Positions 11,101-22,793 of a stretch of DNA of 64,000 nucleotides are shown here, piece after piece. The DNA lies in the NCBI RefSeq assembly GCF_000321225.1, contig NW_004450380.1:1629479-1693478 (forward strand), given 5' to 3'. The position numbers were made by a program, and so were the translations under genes. The DNA is from Odobenus rosmarus divergens (taxonomy: Eukaryota; Chordata; Mammalia; Carnivora; Odobenidae). Position 1 is the first letter of the stretch; the number at the start of each line of letters is the position of its first letter. The notes under the pieces were generated by a model. It was not told where the DNA came from. It saw nothing but the letters and a program-made list of their open reading frames with translations, and did no database searches.

Positions 11101-11992
11101 TTTTAATTTTTTTATTGTTACGTTAATCACCATACATTACATCATTAGTTTTTGATGTAGTGTTCCATGATTCATTGTTTGTGCATAACACTGAGTGCTC
11201 CNNNNNNNNNNNNNNNNNNNNNNNNNNNNNNNNNNNNNNNNNNNNNNNNNNNNNNNNNNNNNNNNNNNNNNNNNNNNNNNNNNNNNNNNNNNNNNNNNNN
11301 NNNNNNNNNNNNNNNNNNNNNNNNNNNNNNNNNNNNNNNNNNNNNNNNNNNNNNNNNNNNNNNNNNNNNNNNNNNNNNNNNNNNNNNNNNNNNNNNNNNN
11401 NNNNNNNNNNNNNNNNNNNNNNNNNNNNNNNNNNNNNNNNNNNNNNNNNNNNNNNNNNNNNNNNNNNNNNNNNNNNNNNNNNNNNNNNNNNNNNNNNNNN
11501 NNNNNNNNNNNNNNNNNNNNNNNNNNNNNNNNNNNNNNNNNNNNNNNNNNNNNNNNNNNNNNNNNNNNNNNNNNNNNNNNNNNNNNNNNNNNNNNNNNNN
11601 NNNNNNNNNNNNNNNNNNNNNNNNNNNNNNNNNNNNNNNNNNNNNNNNNNNNNNNNNNNNNNNNNNNNNNNNNNNNNNNNNNNNNNNNNNNNNNNNCATT
11701 CATCTGTCGATGGACATCTTGGCTCTTTCCACAGTTTGGCTATTGTGGACATTGCTGCTATAAACATCGGGGTGCACGTACCCCTTCAGATCCCTACATT
11801 TGTATCTTTGTGGTAAATACCCAGTAGTGCAATTGCTGGGTCATAGGGTAGCTCTATTTTCAACTGTTTGAGGAAACTCCATACTGTTTTCCAGAGTGGC
11901 TGCACCAGCTCGCATTCCCACCAACAGCGTAGGAGGGTTCCCCTTTGTCCGCATCCCCGCCAACATCTGTCGTTTCCTGACTCGTTAATTTT
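11101..11992 (-). mobile_element. 5'-truncated young L1 3' end, minus, with assembly gap
   Basis: The T-run and reversed 3' terminal text (ACCATACATTACATCATTAG; CATGATTCATTGTTTGTGC) precede the gap. After it comes reversed ORF2 C-terminal text (TGGACATCTTGGCTCTTTCC; AACATCGGGGTGCACGTACC). Imperfect flanking repeats fit a TSD: TCTCTGCCTCCATTTTT (11084-11100) and TCTCTGCTTCCGTTTTT (11993-12009). It inserted into the MLT1-type LTR. Confidence 0.88.
11202..11696. other. Assembly gap, 495 N
   Basis: Lies inside the L1 3'UTR. The matching interval of the L1 at 62557 (62607-63118) is 512 bp, so the gap size looks realistic. The missing bases are probably the A-tract, (GAA)n and G-rich 3'UTR modules. 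Confidence 0.95.
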
Positions 11993-12228
11993 TCTCTGCT
12001 TCCGTTTTTATGTGGCCTTCTCTATAAGTCTCTGAGTCCTTCTTTGTTCTTGTCTTCTTACTATATGGACATCAATCTACAGGATTTTGGGCCTGCCCTA
12101 AACTACCAGGATGATCTTAACTCGAGATCCTTAGTTACATCTGCAAAGACCCTATTTCAAAATAAGGTCACATTCTGAGGCTCCAGGTGGGCATGAATTT
12201 TTGAGGGAACACCATTCAACCCCCAGCA

Positions 12229-12415
12229 GGGATGTATCCAGAAATACACCCCAAAGTTTCAAGGGCAACAGGGCATTATGACTGCAGCTTGCCCTCAAAT
12301 GATTCAGAAAGTGGTGACGCGGGAGTCAAGGGTCTTTGCACCCTACTCTTGCCACTTTCTATACCCTTGAAATTATTTCAGAATAAACCATTTAAAATTT
12401 TTCTCAAAGCTGCTT
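12229..12415 (+). mobile_element. Ancient LINE-type 3'UTR, right part
   Basis: AGGGCATTATGACTGCAGC, TTGCCCTCAAATGATTCAG and TTGAAATTATTTCAGAATAA continue the element begun at 9960, beyond the LTR insertion. Confidence 0.5.
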
Positions 12416-15400
12416 TTGATATTATTTAAGGTTTCATGAGAGAAACATTCAGGAGAGAAGGAAACAAGATGTCAAATGCTTGCACTCCCACAGATTCTGC
12501 CATAGCTCCCTGTCTTGTCTGAGGGTCTCCAAGATGGGGACGGCCCTCCTTACCTGGGCAGGAAGGAGCACAAGAACTCCGGGTCTTCTAACGCCTTGCG
12601 TTTGTGCCTTCTCCAAGAGCTTTAAATATTCTTTTTGGGTGGGTATGATCCATTTCCAGAGGGAACTGATAAAGAATTTGGCCATGACCAAATGAGAGGT
12701 TTTGCTCCAGCCAAACTTAGGGAAGTAGAGGGGTTTCCTGGGTTCACAGAGCTGACAGCCCACTGCTGCGCACCCAGGGCTGGCGCCCCCCATGGTCCTA
12801 AGGACCACCCATCACCACTTTGACTTTTTGCACCTACTTTATCTTTCTTGATTTTTTCCTTTTATTCCTATCAAAGAAAGAGAAATGTAATTCCTTTACC
12901 CACATTACACATATTTCTACTCCTAATCTAAAATCTATCTCCCATGCCTTTAACCCTTTAATTTAGCTGATTAAAGGGTTTCACCTTCTATACTCCTGCT
13001 TTAAATCTCAGACAGTTGATCTTTCATGGTTTTTCATTACCTTTCAGGTTTAGTGGGTTGTTTATTTTATTTTATGTTTCACTGTTTTTATCTTATTTTT
13101 CTTATGTTTAATTTCAATTTTTAATCTGTCAAACTCCCGTAGTAGTCCCTGTATTAGCCTGCCCTAACTTTCTTTCGTTTCCTTTTCTTTCCCCCATCCT
13201 ATAATCCCTGCCTTTGTCAGTAACTGTAAAGAAGGATGGTCCCAGGGGTGGGGGGTTTCAGAGCTGATGACAGCTCTCTCTGAAGCCTCCGGTCTTTTCC
13301 CACTGCAGCCCCCCAGCCTGCTGAAGGCTGCCCTCCCAGAATCCTCGCCCTGCATGTGGAAACTTCATCCATCCCAGGGCTATAATTTACTTGGAAATCT
13401 TGTTCATATCTTACATAATCCAGTCCTTTGTATTTTAAAATCAGTGGTCAATATCTGGCCAAGCTTCGTTGAGTGAAATGCACTGCTGACCCGAATGTGT
13501 CACAAGCCAGAAGGTTGTGGTCAAGGTCACAGCAGCCCGGCCTGGACTTGGTTGACCCATTTGGCCCTGAACCTTAGATAGGTACGCTGCAGAGGCACAG
13601 TTACCAGGCCCATGGCAAGACTTGGTTTCCTATCCATTTCCAATCTGCTTATTTCCAAACTGTGCCGCCTCCCTTCCAGGCTGTCTACAAAAGGTTGTTA
13701 GGTGGATAGTCCTCCTGCTGCCTTCCCTTCTCAGGACAGTCCTGGAAAAAAAGGTTAATATGGAGATTATTTTGAATGGATTTTTTTTTTTATAACAACC
13801 ATCAGTTCCCTCCACGGTGAACCTCTATTATTAGGATCCATTCTATACTTCCCAGATGCACTTGAATACTCATATGTAGAAAACAGAAGGCCCATTCTCT
13901 CTCCAGATCATGAACCTTTCATTCCCTGCCCCTAAATCTCTCTCTCCCACCCCCTGACTTTCCGTCTGCCATTCCTCACATGACCTACTGGGGATCACTA
14001 GCTTTTGCCATTCCCCCCAGGATGCAATACTGGTTTTGCTTTACTATCTTGGCTCATGTGGGGGAACGAGGGGAGAGTTTCAAAGACCTTCTCTCTTCCT
14101 TCTTAACTATAATAGCTGCTACCCCGAAGGCCAAGGAACCAACGCAAAGGTAAAGCCAACACCAAATATGACCACCACGATGATATATTCACGTTCTAGA
14201 CAAATGACCATCAGATGGGCCAGTGGGCCCAGTGGACTCACTGCAAACCAAGACTTGGGCCAGAATTCCATTTATCACCCGGTCACCATATGCTTCCATT
14301 CTATAACAGAGATGCCATGATCAGGCTTCATGACTCTGAGGATGATGGACGTCATTATCCAAGAAAATAACTACGAGGATCTTCGGAGAAAGACTGAGAC
14401 AAACAATGCTTCATACAGTTGTGATGTTGCAGGGTTTTTCCTCATGAGGACCCAGCCTCTTCTTCAGTCAATGGGTTCTGAGTCTGAAAATGATCTCAAG
14501 TCCAGAAAATGGACAAAAGATCATGACTTTTAATTCTGGCAGATGCCACCGTCCATATTTTATTTTTTGGTTGTGTAAATGAGCAATGCCCTTGTTTGGT
14601 GCCCATCTACGGTGTTAGAAACACTATGTTCTATTAACCATCTCCATAACCTTGTGCAGGTCTAGTCCCTTAGCTGACCAGCTGGCCTGGCCACTCATTT
14701 TAATCATTGTACCACCTTACTTCTGACAGTTAAGTATAGCTACTCTATTATTTTGGGATTTTATCATTCTCACCAGGGCCCCAGGTTCTGTCATGGAAGC
14801 CCTACCATCAGTGCTGGCCTACCAAGTACAGTCGCCACTGAGCTTTTCAACAACTTGGTGTCCTTCTTCCCAGTTTGTTCCTTATCACTCTAGTAAGCGG
14901 AGTGTCCTTCAGATGCCTACCTCTTACCTCCTGTAGAATAGAGTGGTTTGGGTGGGTTTTCCAATCTTACAAACTATGGATATATACCAGCATGCCCATT
15001 TCTCTGGCTCTTTTGATCTTTTCATCCACTTCCTGCCACAAAAGTCTGGCACATCTACTTGCCTTAACATGGGCCATTGCTTTCTCCATCCTTCTATGAG
15101 CTATACCTGGCAGCTTATTTGCTCTGTCTCCTGGGACCCTTGCCAGAGTATTAAATCTTGTATCCTAGAAGAATGCTCCCATATCTATAAAATTCCCCTT
15201 CCCAGCTTTATGTTCTACTCTTGTGTTAAAAATGTATCCAGGAGTTGTTTACTCGTGTATAGAAATGAAGAACTGTCATGAAGGAAGAAGTTGATGCTCA
15301 AATTCCTAGAAAGAGGAGACATGGCACATCATGCAGAGCCACCTGGGTAAGGATGAGGGATGGTCAGGAGTCAGAAGAAGGAGGAGGAGAACATGTCCCA

Positions 15401-16330
15401 GATCCATTACTGGGGTTTTTGCAGGAAGAAATAGGTGAAGCAGAAAAGGTACTCTGAGTTAAGGTTACAGTTGGAGATTTTGGGTAATTTCAGCAGACTG
15501 TAGGGGTGGTCTACACTCATCTGTCCCCTGGCTCTGGGGTGATTTAGGGCAGGGGAGATATTGGCTTGGTGTGTGGGTTTGATAAAGGAGACAGTAGGGG
15601 ATAGGGGCTTGGTTGGGGGATTGGTTGGTTTGCATAGGAAAAGCATCCCTGAGTCATTTGCTGTCTCTAGGAATTAACTTGCCCTGGCAGTAGCCGTCCC
15701 TCCAGTGTGTCAAGAATACAGAAAACAAGAAAATACAATCAGGAAAACCCCAATCTGCCGCCCTCCCCCCCACTGTCAGTGGCCAGCTCTAAATGCACCC
15801 TGCTGCCTCCCTCCAGCCCCTGCTGGCTCATCCTGCAGCTCCTTCAGCACGTGGCCCCTTTTCTCCCTCAGCAGGTTCAGCACTTCCCCAGCAGGTTACA
15901 GTATGACTTCATGCTCATCATCGGCCTCAGGCCCAAAAGGGCAGAGCCCAATGAGAGTCCCCACTGGCCTTCAGGGGAACGGCCTCTGCAGAGTCTTTGG
16001 GCCAGTGCGGTGGATGCTAGCCCTTCATGTGGAGAAGGGGTCCAATTCTGCAGTCCCTGGGGGCTCAGGGAGCCGGATTCTGAAGCACACCACCCCAGAT
16101 GTCCCCACCTCATATCTCCAGATCCCATTCTTTACTAATTAGAGCCCGGCCCTGGACAGAGCAGACCTCCCTAGGTTGAGAGTTCAGCTCTCTCTGGAGC
16201 TCCTAAGATTAAATCCCAGGCTGGTCCTCAGCTTTTTCTGCCTTCTAGCGACAGGAGCTATGCCTTCCTCTACATGCGGCCGAGAAGGCCTGACTTTCAC
16301 ACCCACCTTGTAATTTGTGCAAACACTGGG
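12416..16330. other. Unassigned stretch
   Basis: Nearly 4 kb with no gene or clear repeat family that I can name. T/A-rich around 13040-13140, with a T-run at 13778-13791. Short open frames (for example 15705-16142) show no domain, and overlapping frames of similar size coexist. Old unrecognised retroelement sequence around 14.0-15.3 kb is possible but not shown. Confidence 0.4.
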
Positions 16331-16475
16331 TTAGCCTGGTGATGGGTATTAAAGAGGGCACGTTCTGCATGGAGCACTGGGTGTTATACGCAAACAAGGA
16401 ATCATGGAACCCTACATCAAAAACTAATGACGTATTGTATGGTGACTAACATAACATAATAATAATAATAAAAAG
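16331..16475 (+). mobile_element. Young L1 3'-terminal fragment
   Basis: TTAGCCTGGTGATGGGTATT, GAGCACTGGGTGTTATACGC and ATCAAAAACTAATGACG, then an (AAT)n tail, form the last ~145 bp of the young L1 3'UTR, also seen at 22594, 25200 and (reversed) 11101. No convincing TSD. Confidence 0.85.
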
Positions 16476-16794
16476 CCTTTCCTTTTCTAAAGCAGCAAGT
16501 GCCCCCTGCCACAGTCATCCAAATCCATTGTCCTTCCACTTCCTATTCCCCCTATAGTTCTTAAATGCCTAATACATGTCACATACTTAGTGCATTTCCT
16601 TTCTCGGGTATACCATCCACATTAACTACTGGCAAAAGTTTTACCAATTGCTCCGCTACCTTTCACTGGGCTAAGATGTGCCTCAACTGCTAGCAGCTCT
16701 GAGGTCGACCCTGCCAGCCTGAGAGCAGGTGGTTCGGCCGCAGAGTCCCATCTCAGCATCTGCTCCTTGGACTACTCCTGACAGCAACAGTTAC
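16476..16794. other. Unassigned stretch
   Basis: No gene or repeat recognised. Confidence 0.4.
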
Positions 16795-17070
16795 AGGTTG
16801 ATTCCCTGGGAAACTGGCTGTGAGGTGGAGATTAGCAGGCAGGAAGCTTATTAGAGTGCGCTCTTGGGATTAACACCCCTGGAGAAAAAGAAGGAAATGA
16901 CTGGAAGGAGAAGTTGGACTGTGCCAGGCTTTCAAGAAAGCCTCAGTTGACCCCTGAGGAGTTCTAATACTGGGATGCCCCTTCAGAGTTTTCATGATTG
17001 GGGGCAACAAGTCTGAGCCTTTATACCCTGCAAAGAACTGTCACTGGATACAGGATGTCCCAGGAAAAGG
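16795..17070 (+). repeat. Unnamed ancient repeat, copy 1
   Basis: Aligns by eye with 52150-52480 and 50830-51010. Shared landmarks are a GGAAGCTTATTAGAGTG-like start, GCCTCAG, CCCTTCAGAGTT and a TGTCCCAGG-like end. Family not identified; all three copies have the same orientation. Confidence 0.4.
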
Positions 17071-18204
17071 ACATGACCTTGGGCAAGATGGCCCTCTGCA
17101 GGCAAGGGTAATTTCTGGAGGGCTGACAGCTGAAGGCTCTCAGCCAGCATCACTCCCAGAGTCCTTCATATCTGCAAGGGAATGGGAATGGAGACCATAC
17201 CATCCTGCACCTTGCAATCTGGACATGATTTATCTTAATGTGCTCACTCCCCCATCAAGGTGCATGCTGTCTGCTTGGACATATGGTCTCTCTTCTATGA
17301 TTCTTTAACTTGTATTTACATTGCATCCTCCATGACAGAATTATTTAACTTTAGGACCTTAAATACCAGGAATTGTGATGGGTCTAAAAGGCAAGGAATA
17401 AGAATGGGAGCATCATTTTCCCCCGGGGTAATTTTTCTAGAGACAGACATGCTAACCTAAATGGAGTATTTCTCACACTTATTTAAGAACAGGATCTGGA
17501 AGCTCAGAACACAGGAGGTTGATGATTTTGCTTTGAAGAACTTGAGAGACACGGTTGGACATCCCTACCCACCAGGATTCTGTTATCAATGGGAAGAGCA
17601 ACTCGACACTACATTAACATTTCACCCCTGCAGATATGCTAATCACTTGATAAGTTAGTTGACATTTGAGATTCTGAAAGTAGGGGAATGGAACCCCCCT
17701 TCGACCATTCTCGTTCATTTCATAAAGGAGTTTTGTGGAGAGGAGTAGTTTCTTCTTGACACAGAGGACACTTATTACAAAACATGGCTCAACACAAGAG
17801 GATCATTGGCTAGCTCCTGAAGATGTTTTTCATAGACAGTCTTTGCCACAGGGGAATCTGGCCTATGTTTTCATGGCCGCTCTTTAGTGTCACAGTTGCT
17901 GGGTTTCTCTGGAGCTAGGCCACCTCAGGTGTCAATGAAAAGGAACTGTTTCAAGTTCAGCTTAAACCCATGGACTGTGAGGCCAGAGGGAGTCATTCTG
18001 ATTCACAAGACTGAAATGATGTGTGTTTGGTAGCCATGGTGCTTTCCTGGTCCCCAGGAATTCCAGGGCACGTAGCTAGCTGAATGTTCCAGGGGTGCTT
18101 AGAGGTACTTAACATCAGCCTGTGGAGAGGAGAGCCCAAAGATGGGGCCTGAGTTTGTGATTTGTTTTGTTTTTTATTTCATTTTATTTTTTTAATAAAT
18201 TTTA
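17071..18204. other. Unassigned stretch
   Basis: No gene or repeat recognised. Open frames near 17260-17658 are short and lack any domain. Confidence 0.4.
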
Positions 18205-18214
18205 TTTGTGACAA

Positions 18215-18328
18215 CATTTTATTTTATTTATTTTTTAAGTAAGCTCTACACCCAACATGGGGCTTGAAATCATGACCCCAAGATCAAGAGTCACATGCTG
18301 TACCAACTGAGCCAGCCAGATGTGCCTC
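18215..18328 (-). mobile_element. Older tRNA-derived SINE, minus
   Basis: TTATTTTTTAAGTAAGCTCT, ACCCAACATGGGGCTTG, ATCATGACCCCAAGATCAAG and CAACTGAGCCAGCCAGATG show a CAN-type SINE with a diverged head and no GA-rich body, suggesting an older or shorter subfamily. Confidence 0.8.
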
Positions 18329-18330
18329 CG

Positions 18331-18834
18331 TTTTATTTTTAAGTCAGAAGAAAAATCAATTTTTCAATTAAATTTTATCATAAATATCAACAATGTAATA
18401 ATATGTTTGAGTTTACCTTGTTGTTCCCCCCACCACACACACATCAATGTTCTTAAGAGTAAAAAGACATTGGTTTTGAAGACAGAAGAGAAGGAAAGCC
18501 CAGCTTGTAAGATGAGCATCGGCCCCATTTGCACATTACTATGTGTCTGTATTTTAGGATGGCAAGATTCAGCAAATAATAATACAGATGCCCAATTAAA
18601 TGTGAATTTCAGATAAACAACAGATAATTTTTAGTAAAAATATAGCCCAAATATCCATGGCATCCCATGAAGTATGTCCCTAGTAGTGCATGGCATCGTG
18701 TACTTTATCTGGCAATGTTACTGGATTTCCAAGTGAAAAGTGTTGGGTTTTGCTAAGAGGTTTGCAAGGTCAGGAGGACCAATAATGTGGCTACCTGTGG
18801 CAGTAAGAAGGGTAATGAATCCGAAGAACCACAG
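18331..18834. other. Unassigned stretch
   Basis: AT-rich, no gene recognised. It ends at the TSD of the L1 that follows. Confidence 0.45.
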
Positions 18835-21078
18835 AGAAGAGACAAATAGGAGCTGAAGAGGCTAGGAAGTTGGGGGAGTAGGAAGACCCTAAGCTTACCT
18901 CATCCCATGGATACAACTGGATAACTAACACCCACATCTAATAATCTAGAAAATGGCCTGAAGATTGGCAGAACAAACTCCACAACTAAATGTAGAGAAG
19001 GGGCTACATCCAAGAGGGTAGGAAGGGCAGAGATGAAGTCAGGAGCTAAAAGGACCCATGGGACCACCCAGGAGGGAGGCACCTGAGGGTGTGGAGAAGG
19101 GAAAGGCGCAGACCCTCACACCAGGGAGCCCATAAAAGAAAGACAAATCCCTATGACATTTGGCTTTGAAAACCAGAGGGGCCCAATTTCATGAGTTCTT
19201 ACAACCAGTGGAACTTAAAGCCTGGAACTGTACAAATCAGTGGGCTTGGCTCTGGGAGAGCCAGGAGGGTGAGAGGAAACTGAGTCCCTGCCCTTAAAGA
19301 GTAGCGCAAAAAACAGCCTGCTAAGATAGAGCATAGAACCAGCAGATTGAAAATTGCCTGGGGCATACAGGAGGGAGAGCTATTTATTACTCTCAGAGCG
19401 TGTCCCAAGGGACAGAGATCACCAGGCGACTCCTCCAGGAACAAAGGAACAGGCAGGCACCATTTCACTCATCTGCCCCTCCCAGCATAAACACTTGGCA
19501 GCCACCAGCAGCAACCAGCGCAGTGCTGACATTCACTACCTAAATTGTTTCTACCCAGTCCCCCCACTGTCCCCGGCTTTGGTGGTCTGCCCCCTCCAAC
19601 ACAGCCTGCCTCAGTACCAGTGCTGCAAGTCTTCTCCGGAAGACCAGCACAAACCTCGCCAACACCCAGTCTCTCCACCCAAGAGCTTTGCAGGGCTTTG
19701 AGTCCCAAGATGGCAGGGTGGTGAGCCCCCTCCCCTGGAGGACCAGCACACACCGTGTTAAAACTGTGCACCCCACTCCAGCTGGCCCTATCCCAGTGGT
19801 GGTGGCACATCCCCTCTGCTGACCTGCAAACCTTGTGAGCACTGCGTGCCCCGCCCACTCCAATACACTCTTGGTGGGCGCCCATTCAAACCAGGGCCAT
19901 AAGCCTGCTAGCATGCAAGCAGCCCCAACAGGGACCAGTACCACTCCAAAGTGATTCCTGCTTCAGGGAGAGGGAAAGAAACCACACACACCAGTCAGAC
20001 TGTGGCCCCAACAGGGTGGGCTGGGGGCAGACAGTTGGGCTGACTACAGGCCCTGCCCATCAATGAAAGTTTTTCAGGGGACAACATAGGAAAAGAGCCT
20101 TGTGGGTTGGTGCTACTGCCTCTCTAGCAGATGCCTGGTGTGACGCAAGCCCAAGGCAGTCCCAGACTGCTCCACTAACCAGAGGGACCAAACACTGCCC
20201 ATAACAGGCAAAGAGAGCCACTGCAGATGACTGGACTGACAGAAAAAGCAGTCAAACCATAACAGTAGGGTGCCTGCCACACAACACCTGAAGTGCCAGG
20301 TTCCTGTCAATAGGGGACACTGTGCTAAACAGGGCACTATATGACCTCTTCTTCATAAGACCATTACCTTCAAGAACAGAAGACATAGATGACTTTCCTA
20401 ATACACCAAAACAGACACAGAAAGTTAGACAAAATGAAGAGATAAAGAAATATGTCCCAAATGAAAGAACAGGACAAAAACCACAGCAACAGACCTGAGA
20501 AAAATGGAGGTATTAGGCCTGATAGGGAATTTAAAGTAATGATCATAAAGATACACACTGGACTTGAGAAAAGAGTGGAGAGTATCAGTGAGACCGTTAA
20601 AAAAGGAGACCAAATGCATAAAACTGTTAATAACAAACATAAAGAAAATAATCAATAGTAATATAATAATAGTAGGGGACTTTAACATCCCATGCACATG
20701 AATGGACAGATCATCCAAGCAGAAAGTTGATAAGGAAACACTGGCATTGAAAGACACACTGGACGAGATGGACTGAACAGATATATTCAGATCGTTACAT
20801 CCTAAAATAGCAGAATACACATTTTTTTTTTCAAGTGCACATGGAACATTCTCCAGAATAAAGCACATATTAGGCCACAAAACAATTCTCAACAAATACA
20901 GAAAGATTACCACAATGCTGTGAAACTCGAAATCAGCCACAGGAAAAAAATCTGGAAAAAGTACATATACATGGAGTTTAAATAACATGCTACTAAACAA
21001 TAAATAGGTCAACCAAGAAATCAAAGGAGAAATAAAAAAGTATATGGAAACAAATGAAAATGAAAACACAATGGTCCA

Positions 21079-21273
21079 GGGGCACCTGGGTGGTTCAGCT
21101 GGTTAAGTGTCTGCCTTTGGCTCAGAGTCCTGGGATCGAGCCCCACATCAGGCTCCCTGTTCAGTGGGGAGTCTGCTTCTCCCTCTCCCTCTGCTGCTCC
21201 CCCTGTTTGTGTGCTCTCTCCCTCTCTGTCAAGTGAATAAATAAAATCTTTAAAAAAAAAAAAAAGAAAGAAA
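21079..21273 (+). mobile_element. CAN SINE, plus, nested in L1
   Basis: GGGGCACCTGGGTGGTTCAG head, CTGCTTCTCCCTCTCCCTC body and AATAAATAAAATCTTT tail. About 13 bases are missing between GGCTCAG and GTCCTGGG. The TSD GAAAACACAATG(G/T)TCCA flanks it at 21062-21078 and 21274-21290. Confidence 0.95.
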
Positions 21274-22140
21274 GAAAACACAATGTTCCAAAATCCTTTG
21301 GATACAGCAAAAGTGGTTCTAAGAGGGAAGTTTATAGTAGTACAGGCCTACCTAAAGAAAACAGGAAAAAACTCAAATAAATAACCTAAATTTATACCTA
21401 AAGGAACTAGAAAAAGAGCAAACAAAACCCCAAACCAGCAAAAGGAAGGAAATAACAAAGATTAGAGCAGAAATAAATAATATAGAAAAACAAACAAACA
21501 AAACAGAACAGATCAATGAAACCAGGAGCTGGTTCTCTGAAAGTCTGTTTAGCAACAGACTGATAAACCTCTACCCAGACTCATCAAAGAGAGAGAGGGA
21601 GAGAGAGAGAGAACTCAAATAAACAAAATCAGACATAAAACAGGAGGAATAACAACTGAAATCACAGAAATACAAAGGATTGTAAGAGAACCTAATGAAA
21701 AATTATACAGCAACAAATTGGACAACCTAAAATAAATGGATAAATTCTTAGAAACATATAAAGTACCAAAACTGAAGCAGAAAGAAATAGAAAGTTTCGA
21801 CAGACGGAGAACCCGCAATTAAACTGAATCAGTGATAAAAAAAACTCCCAATGAACAGAAGTTCAGGACCAAATGGATTCACAGGCAAATTCTACCAAAC
21901 ATTTAAAGAAAAGTTAATACATATTCTCCTCAAACTATTACAAAAAATAGAAGAAGAAGGAAAACTTCCAAATTCATTCCATGAGGCCAGCATTACCCTG
22001 ATCCCAAAACAGATAAAGACACACCAAAAAGGAGACCCACAGGCCAATATCCCTGATGAACAGAGATGCAAAAATCCTTAACAAAACACTAGCAAACCAA
22101 ATCTGACAATACATTAAAAAAAATCATTCACCACGATCAA

Positions 22141-22614
22141 ATGGTATTTATTCCTAGGATGCAAGAGAGTTTCAATATTTGCAAATCAATCAACATGGTT
22201 CATCACATCAACAAAAGAAAGGATAAAAATCATGTGATCATCTCAGTAGATGCAAAAGCATTTGACAAAGTACAACATTCATTCATGATAAAAACCCTCA
22301 ACAAAATAGGTTTAGAGGGAACATATTTCAACATAATAAAGGCCATATACCAAAAATCAACAGCTAACATCATACTCAATGTTGAAAAACTTAAAGCTTT
22401 TTCCCTAAGATCAGGGACAAGACAAGGATATCCTTTCTCTACACTTTTATTCAACATAGTACTGGAAGTCTTAGGCAGAGCAATCAGACAAGAAAAAGAA
22501 ATAAAAGGCATCCAAATCAGTAAGGAAGAAGTAAAATTCTCACTCTTTGCAGATGACATAATACTATATACAGAAAACCTGAAAGACTCCACCATGAGAG
22601 ACTATGGACTCTGA
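22141..22614 (+). pseudogene. L1 ORF2 reverse transcriptase remnant
   Basis: A 157-residue open stretch of L1 ORF2, the protein that nicks target DNA and copies L1 RNA at the nick. Residues show the RT palm pattern in order: [10 protein letters not shown] (motif A), [20 protein letters not shown] (motif B region) and FADDIILY (catalytic FADD, with both aspartates kept). ORF2 normally exceeds 1,200 residues; here stops lie on both sides, and a 200-bp L1 tail sits just after the FADD segment at 22594. The reading frame is dead, but the palm is well preserved. Confidence 0.88.
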
Positions 22615-22793
22615 GAAACAAACTGAGGGTTCTAGAGGGGAGGGGGTGGGGGGATGGGTTAGCCTGGTGATGGGTATTAAAGAAGGCACATACTGAATGG
22701 AGCACTGGGTATTATATGCAAACAATGAATCATGGAACACTACATCAAAAACTAATGATGTAATGTATGGTGATTAACATAACATTAAAAAAA
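22594..22793 (+). mobile_element. Young L1 3' tail nested in older L1 ORF2
   Basis: ATGAGAGACTATGGACTCTG, G-rich GGGGAGGGGGTGGGGGGATG, GGAGCACTGGGTATTATATG, then an A-tail. The TSD AAAGACTCCACC occurs at 22582-22593 and 22794-22805. Removing the insert rejoins ORF2 across the FADD-downstream region. Confidence 0.92.

Larger units (their letters stand above)
10852..12228 (-). mobile_element. MLT1-type LTR (ERVL-MaLR), minus, split by an L1
   Basis: The left piece (10852-11100: GAGGCTGCCATCATAAATCA, GCTAGAAGTCCAAAATCAAG) and right piece (11993-12228: CAAAGACCCTATTTCAAAAT, AAGGTCACATTCTGAGG, AACACCATTCAACCCCCAGC) are the reversed two halves of an MLT1-like LTR. The young L1 at 11101-11992 interrupts it. 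The flanks GGGTC and GGGAT give only weak support for a 5-bp TSD. No internal region remains. Confidence 0.8.

Noticed and set aside
11123..11827. Several ~200-residue frames on both strands
   Set aside because: Most residues are unknown because the frames run through the 495-N gap. The readable ends are L1 text.
22141..22614. Active reverse transcriptase gene
   Set aside because: FADD is intact, but the frame is only 157 residues. Stops, a nested L1 tail and the upstream deletion rule out a working ORF2.
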